From JBELMB01 sp042088665 (GTDB lineage: Bacteria; Pseudomonadota; Alphaproteobacteria; Rhodobacterales; Rhodobacteraceae), in the NCBI GenBank assembly GCA_042088665.1, contig JBELMB010000233.1, positions 1-7,848 on the forward strand: a DNA stretch of 7,848 bases, given 5' to 3'. Below are positions 5,061 to 7,848 of this stretch, in pieces (the stretch's first letter is position 1; each line of letters starts with the position of its first letter). Below the pieces are notes generated by a model. That model saw only the letters and a list, made by a program, of their open reading frames with translations. It searched no databases and was not told the origin of the DNA. The translations under genes and the position numbers were made by a program.

Positions 5061-5571
5061 CCGCATCTTCCACCGCGGCGGTGAAGCCCAGCAGGGAGAA
5101 GGTGTCCTTGGTCGTGGTGCCGCGCGAGGACCGCGCTGTCAGCACCGCGTTTGCACCGCGCTTCATGGAGGTCACAAGCTTGGTGTCCTCTTGCGGCGTT
5201 GCAGGCCAGGCCCATTCGCCTTCGGTGTAAAGCTCGTATTCGGAGCCATCCACGGTGACGTTCACCGTCGATCCGTTGGCAAAGGGATAGCCTCCGGTAA
5301 AGGCCACCTGACCAGTGACACCGGCGTCGGGACGGAAGAACACCATCAGCAATATCTCGCCCCGGGTCACGGCCACGACGCGCCCATCCTTGGTGTTCAC
5401 GCTTTCCTTGTAGGTGGTCACTGCCCAGCATTCGCGCGGGCTCTGGCCTTCGAACACGGACCAGTCGGTCATCGCGTCGACCCGGTTCGTGCTGCTTTCC
5501 TGCGCACTGGCCAGAGTGGCCCCCATCACCAACGCGCAAGCGCCGATCACTCGACCCAATTGAGAAATCAT
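5041..5571 (-). CDS. Secreted IalB-domain (invasion-associated locus B family) protein
   Basis: This small periplasmic protein has 176 residues. A Sec signal peptide (MISQLGRVIGACALVMGATL...) with predicted cleavage LASA|QES after residue 23 precedes a single IalB-type domain. The domain carries the segment DWSVFEGQSPRECWAV at 36-51, the FTGGYPFANGSTVNVTVDG stretch at 91-109, EGEWAWPATP at 117-126 and the C-terminal RSSRGTTTKDTFSLLGFTAA. The mature protein has two cysteines, C48 and C174, suited to a disulfide. The family is named after a Bartonella invasion locus but is widespread in free-living alphaproteobacteria, where its role is not settled, so no virulence role should be read into it. 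ATG at 5571 was chosen over an in-frame ATG at 5640 because GGAGG lies 8 nt upstream and the signal peptide starts there. It is monocistronic, convergent with the ATPase gene and divergent from the asparaginase gene. Confidence 0.88.
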   Translation of the reverse strand: MISQLGRVIGACALVMGATLASAQESSTNRVDAMTDWSVFEGQSPRECWAVTTYKESVNTKDGRVVAVTRGEILLMVFFRPDAGVTGQVAFTGGYPFANGSTVNVTVDGSEYELYTEGEWAWPATPQEDTKLVTSMKRGANAVLTARSSRGTTTKDTFSLLGFTAAVEDAEKRCSS

Positions 5572-5602
5572 TCCTGCAGCCTCCAGCTGTCCTTGCCTCT
5601 GA

Positions 5603-5647
5603 CCCAATGTGCCCGGCCCTGTCCCGACCCGTTTGGTCACATTTGGG
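5603..5647. repeat. Interrupted inverted repeat in the ialB-type/asparaginase divergent region
   Basis: CCCAATGTG (5603-5611) and CACATTTGGG (5638-5647) are inverse complements apart from one extra A/T, separated by 26 bp. A further pair, ATTGTC (5649-5654) and GACAAT (5667-5672), lies immediately to the right. Such half-sites in a divergent intergenic region may be regulator binding sites; no matching regulator is encoded nearby. Confidence 0.35.
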
Positions 5648-5667
5648 CATTGTCTCTCGACGGCTGG

Positions 5668-5696
5668 ACAATAGCCTGAAAAAACTGAAATGCGAA
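5668..5696 (-). promoter_or_regulatory. Candidate promoter for the IalB-domain gene
   Basis: On the minus strand TTCGCA (5696-5691) and TATTGT (5673-5668) are 17 bp apart, each 4 of 6 to the sigma-70 consensus. Transcription would start near 5661, leaving about 90 nt of leader. The -10 overlaps the GACAAT half-site. The call is weak. No better promoter was found in this gap, and none could be assigned to the asparaginase gene. Confidence 0.3.
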
Positions 5697-5750
5697 AGCC
5701 CTGTTGGCAGAAGTTCGCTTAAGAGGCAGGCACAAGAGGTGGGAAGCAGA

Positions 5751-6743
5751 ATGACAGCGGTTCCAATGGTCGAGGTCTGGCGCGGTCCGCTGGCCGAAAG
5801 CTGGCACGCAGGACATGCGGTTATATGCGATGCCAAGGGTGCAGTGGTGGAGGCCTGGGGGAATCCAAAGGCGCAGGTGCTGCCGCGCAGCTCTGCCAAG
5901 ATGCTGCAGGCGCTGCCGCTGGTCAGCTCTGGTGCCGCGCGGGCCTTTGGGCTGGACCGGCCGCAACTGGCGCTGGCCTGCGCCTCGCATCAGGGGGCGC
6001 CAGAGCATGTCTCTGCGGTAACCGACTGGCTGACGCACATTGGTCAGAGCGCATCGGACCTGCGGTGTGGCCCGCAGCCGTCGCGCGACAAGACGCTGCG
6101 CCTTGAGATGATTCGCGGGGGGCAGACGCCGGGTCGGATCCTGAACAACTGTTCCGGCAAGCACACCGGTTTTCTGACGCTGGCCCGGCATCTGTCCGCA
6201 GGACCAGAGTATTGCGCCCCCGACCATCCGGTGCAGCAGGCCTGCCGCGCAGGATTTGAGGAGGTCACCGGCGAGATCAGCCCCGGCTTCGGAATCGACG
6301 GCTGCTCGGCGCCGAATTTTGTCACGACGATGCAGGGCATGGCCCGGGCGATGGCGTTTTTTGCCAGCGCGGCGACGCGCCATGATGTGCAGTCCCGCGC
6401 GGCCAGCACGCTGGTCGAGGCGATGATCGCCCATCCGCGTCTCGTTGCGGGACAGGGGCGCGCCTGCACGCTGCTGATGCAGGCCGCGTCAGAGCCCGTG
6501 GCGCTGAAGACCGGGGCAGAAGGCTATTTCGTTGCGATCCTGCCAGAGCGGCAGTTGGGCGTCGCGCTCAAGATCGCGGATGGGGCCACGCGGGCCTCCG
6601 AATGCGCCATTGCCGCCGTGCTGGTCCGGTTGGGGGCGCTGGATCCCGGGCATCCGGATGTGGCGCGCTTTTTGTGCCCCGAAGTGCGGAACTGGGATGG
6701 GCTTGTGACAGGCCGGATCCAACCCGTGCCCGGGGTGTTCTGA
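5751..6743 (+). CDS. L-asparaginase, class 3 (PF06089, Rhizobium etli type)
   Basis: This 330-residue enzyme hydrolyses L-asparagine to aspartate and ammonia in the cytoplasm. It belongs to the R. etli-type asparaginases, unrelated in fold to the E. coli AnsA/AnsB enzymes. All hallmark positions described for the R. etli enzyme ReAV can be found, shifted slightly. The SxxK motif is Ser47-Ser-Ala-Lys50. The second serine is Ser79 in CASHQG, with its partner Lys253 in LKTGAEG. The zinc-site residues are Cys134 and Lys137 in NNCSGKH and Cys185 in DGCSAPN. ATG at 5751 fits the family N-terminus (VEVWRGPLAESWHAGHAVI). Its ribosome site is modest (GGGAAG 4 nt upstream, AAGAGG 11 nt upstream), and an ATG at 5766 is a possible alternative. 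The open frame extends upstream to 5607, but that part lies in the divergent promoter region. The gene stands alone, convergent with serB, with a 79-bp gap. No signal peptide is seen. Confidence 0.92.
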   Translation: MTAVPMVEVWRGPLAESWHAGHAVICDAKGAVVEAWGNPKAQVLPRSSAKMLQALPLVSSGAARAFGLDRPQLALACASHQGAPEHVSAVTDWLTHIGQSASDLRCGPQPSRDKTLRLEMIRGGQTPGRILNNCSGKHTGFLTLARHLSAGPEYCAPDHPVQQACRAGFEEVTGEISPGFGIDGCSAPNFVTTMQGMARAMAFFASAATRHDVQSRAASTLVEAMIAHPRLVAGQGRACTLLMQAASEPVALKTGAEGYFVAILPERQLGVALKIADGATRASECAIAAVLVRLGALDPGHPDVARFLCPEVRNWDGLVTGRIQPVPGVF

Positions 6744-6822
6744 CGCGCTTTGGCATGTGTCGGACGGTTTCGCGGGCTTTGCCTCATCTGCATCCGGCGA
6801 AGCGCGGCGCATGTGACCCGGG
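6744..6822. other. Convergent gap between asparaginase and serB
   Basis: This 79-bp space contains the 3' ends of two convergent transcripts. I see no compact hairpin with a T-run on either strand. The only pairing noticed is CGCGCTT (6744-6750) with AAGCGCG (6800-6806), with a 49-nt loop. Termination may be Rho-dependent. Confidence 0.4.
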
Positions 6823-7686
6823 TTAGCGAAAGGTGTCCCGGGCGTAGCCTTGCAGATACAGAAGCGCGGTCAGGTCCCCATGGTTCACGCGCAAGGCGCA
6901 TTGCGCCTGTATGCTGGGCTTGGCGTGCAGCGCGACACCCATCCCGGCGCGCGACAGCATCCCGAGGTCATTGGCGCCGTCTCCCACCGCGAGCACATCT
7001 GACTCTGTCAGGTCGAGGCGCATGGCGATCTGTTCCAGCGCGTCCACCTTGGCATCGCGCCCAAGGATCGGCTGGCCCACGGTGCCGGTCAGCGCGCCAT
7101 CCTTTGCATGCAGCGTGTTGGCCCGGTTCTCGTCAAAACCCAGCCGCGCCGCAATCCGGGAGGTAAAGGCGGTGAAACCGCCGGACACCAGCGCGGCATA
7201 AGCGCCCTCTGCCTTCATGGTGGCAAGCAGCGTCTCGCCCCCCGGCATCAGTGTGATGCGGTCCTTGATGACCCGGTCAATCACGCTTTCGGGCAGACCT
7301 TTCAGCAGGCCGACCCGTTCGGTCAGCGCGCCCTCGAAATCCAGCTCGCCGTTCATGGCCCGTGCTGTGATGCCCTTGACCTGCGCGCCGACGCCGGCCT
7401 CTTCGGCCAGTTCGTCGATACATTCCTGCTGGATCATGGTGCTGTCCATATCTGCCAGCAGCATCTTCTTGCGGCGGTTGTCGGAGGAAAGCAGGTTCAG
7501 ATCGGCCTGATCCTTCAGGCTTTCGCGGACCTCGTCAAAATTGCCGGGCCGCATGCGCAGCGGGAACTCGGCGGCCTCGTCGGGGGCCAGCCACGTGACA
7601 GTGCCGCCGCCCCATGCGTTGCGCAGGGAATCGGTCAGCGCGGGATCCAGCGCGCCGGGTTTGGCAATGAGCGAGGCGATGAGCAT
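6823..7686 (-). CDS. serB: Phosphoserine phosphatase SerB
   Basis: This 287-residue cytoplasmic HAD-superfamily phosphatase catalyses the last step of serine biosynthesis, O-phospho-L-serine to L-serine. HAD motif I is DMDST at 79-83 (nucleophile Asp79, acid/base Asp81), followed by the substrate-side segment MIQQECIDELAEEAGV. Motif II is the serine in LVSGGFTAF (Ser168), motif III is Lys213, and motif IV is GDGANDLGML (235-244, with Asp236 and Asp240 binding Mg2+). The first 70 or so residues are a short, weakly conserved N-terminal domain of the ACT-like kind seen in many proteobacterial SerB proteins. ATG at 7686 has GGGGA 9 to 10 nt upstream. It is transcribed away from the putative serC leader at the right edge, which fits a serine-biosynthesis neighbourhood. 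Length and motifs look intact. Confidence 0.95.
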   Translation of the reverse strand: MLIASLIAKPGALDPALTDSLRNAWGGGTVTWLAPDEAAEFPLRMRPGNFDEVRESLKDQADLNLLSSDNRRKKMLLADMDSTMIQQECIDELAEEAGVGAQVKGITARAMNGELDFEGALTERVGLLKGLPESVIDRVIKDRITLMPGGETLLATMKAEGAYAALVSGGFTAFTSRIAARLGFDENRANTLHAKDGALTGTVGQPILGRDAKVDALEQIAMRLDLTESDVLAVGDGANDLGMLSRAGMGVALHAKPSIQAQCALRVNHGDLTALLYLQGYARDTFR

Positions 7687-7730
7687 GACATGTTCCCCAG
7701 TCGTGATTGCGCGGCTTTAAACACAGTGCA

Positions 7731-7764
7731 GCCCGGAGGGCTAGGCTTTGGTCCCTCCGTGGGC
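7731..7764 (+). ncRNA. Candidate serC-leader-type RNA hairpin
   Basis: GCCCGGAGGG (7731-7740) pairs with CCCTCCGTGGGC (7753-7764), giving 10 base pairs with a 2-nt bulge and a 12-nt loop. It lies between divergent serB and the ATG at 7822. The serC leader is an Rfam-described RNA upstream of serC-serA in alphaproteobacteria whose last stem overlaps the serC ribosome site. Position and partner gene fit, and the following G-rich region up to 7821 could supply more pairing. I matched by context and structure, not by an alignment. It could instead be part of the serB promoter region. Confidence 0.4.
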
Positions 7765-7816
7765 GGCGCGTGGCGGGAGATTGTCCGGGGTGTGTCGGGG
7801 GGCGTCTCAGGCAAAA

Positions 7817-7828
7817 CTGCCATGGCAG
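7817..7828. repeat. Perfect 12-bp palindrome centred on a start codon
   Basis: CTGCCATGGCAG is self-complementary and contains the ATG at 7822-7824. A nearby GGCA (7810-7813) could also pair with TGCC (7818-7821), so the start codon could be held in alternative short stems. This is in keeping with a structured leader, but short palindromes around CCATGG also occur by chance. Confidence 0.35.
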
Positions 7829-7848
7829 AACCAGCCCGACGAAAGCGC
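7822..7848 (+). CDS. Possible N-terminus of SerC (phosphoserine aminotransferase), cut by window end
   Basis: ATG at 7822 opens a frame of nine codons, MAEPARRKR, to the window edge. The ribosome site is poor (TCAGG about 10 nt upstream), as would be expected if initiation were controlled by RNA structure. SerC is suggested only by context: divergent serB and a leader-like hairpin. Nine residues are too few to identify a protein, and the conserved SerC motifs would lie beyond the window. Confidence 0.35.

Noticed and set aside
5637..6434. 265-codon open frame on the minus strand opposite the asparaginase gene
   Set aside because: It is a shadow of the asparaginase reading frame; Arg-rich and without domains.
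7693..7721. TTCCCC-17-TTTAAA as a promoter for the gene at 7822
   Set aside because: The -35 matches only 3 of 6 positions and the -10 is a generic AT string; too weak to call.
1..7848. CRISPR array, tRNA or rRNA genes, complete insertion sequence, prophage or toxin-antitoxin genes
   Set aside because: I looked for regularly spaced repeats, tRNA-like cloverleaf elements, transposase motifs and small paired ORFs and saw none.

Overview
The window is high-GC DNA whose gene content and protein style fit a marine or soil alphaproteobacterium, most likely Rhodobacteraceae (roseobacter group). Supporting points are the MalF/MalG/MalK-type sugar ABC system under an IclR regulator, an IalB-domain periplasmic protein, a zinc-type (Rhizobium etli class) L-asparaginase, and serB divergent from what looks like the start of a serC transcript. 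No sequence search was possible, so the taxonomy is inference.

Left half (1-5001): a carbohydrate ABC uptake locus organised as two divergent units. On the minus strand, a periplasmic binding protein (1614-2876) is followed by a MalF-type permease (558-1460) and a MalG-type permease (from 493 leftward). The MalG-type gene loses family resemblance after residue 145, at about base 58, and ends at the window edge in unrelated, more AT-rich sequence. On the plus strand, an IclR-family regulator (3056-3883) is followed by the MalK/UgpC-type ATPase (3943-5001). The divergent intergenic region holds a good sigma-70 promoter for the binding-protein operon (TTGACA, 17 bp, CATAGT). It also holds a weaker promoter for iclR and two tandem 17-bp imperfect palindromes, 20 bp centre to centre, that overlap both promoters. 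The simplest model is IclR repression of import genes plus autoregulation, relieved by an unidentified ligand. No catabolic gene for the substrate lies in the window.

Middle (5002-5750): a strong stem-loop terminator closes the ATPase unit and overlaps the 3' end of a convergent gene for a secreted IalB-family protein (5041-5571). A 179-bp divergent region with inverted repeats separates that gene from the asparaginase gene.

Right (5751-7848): a class 3 (ReAV-like) L-asparaginase with all expected Ser/Lys and zinc-ligand positions (5751-6743) runs convergently towards serB, phosphoserine phosphatase (6823-7686, minus). Upstream of serB, on the plus strand, is a bulged hairpin (7731-7764) followed by an ATG at 7822, which fits the place of a serC leader and the first codons of serC.

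The system as a whole is recognisable rather than new. The points most worth following up are the broken or hybrid MalG-type permease, the tandem operator module, a 12-codon leader ORF overlapping the iclR start, two copies of a GAGTAYTTTTGAAAC-type repeat (one next to a perfect palindrome), and the putative serC leader.
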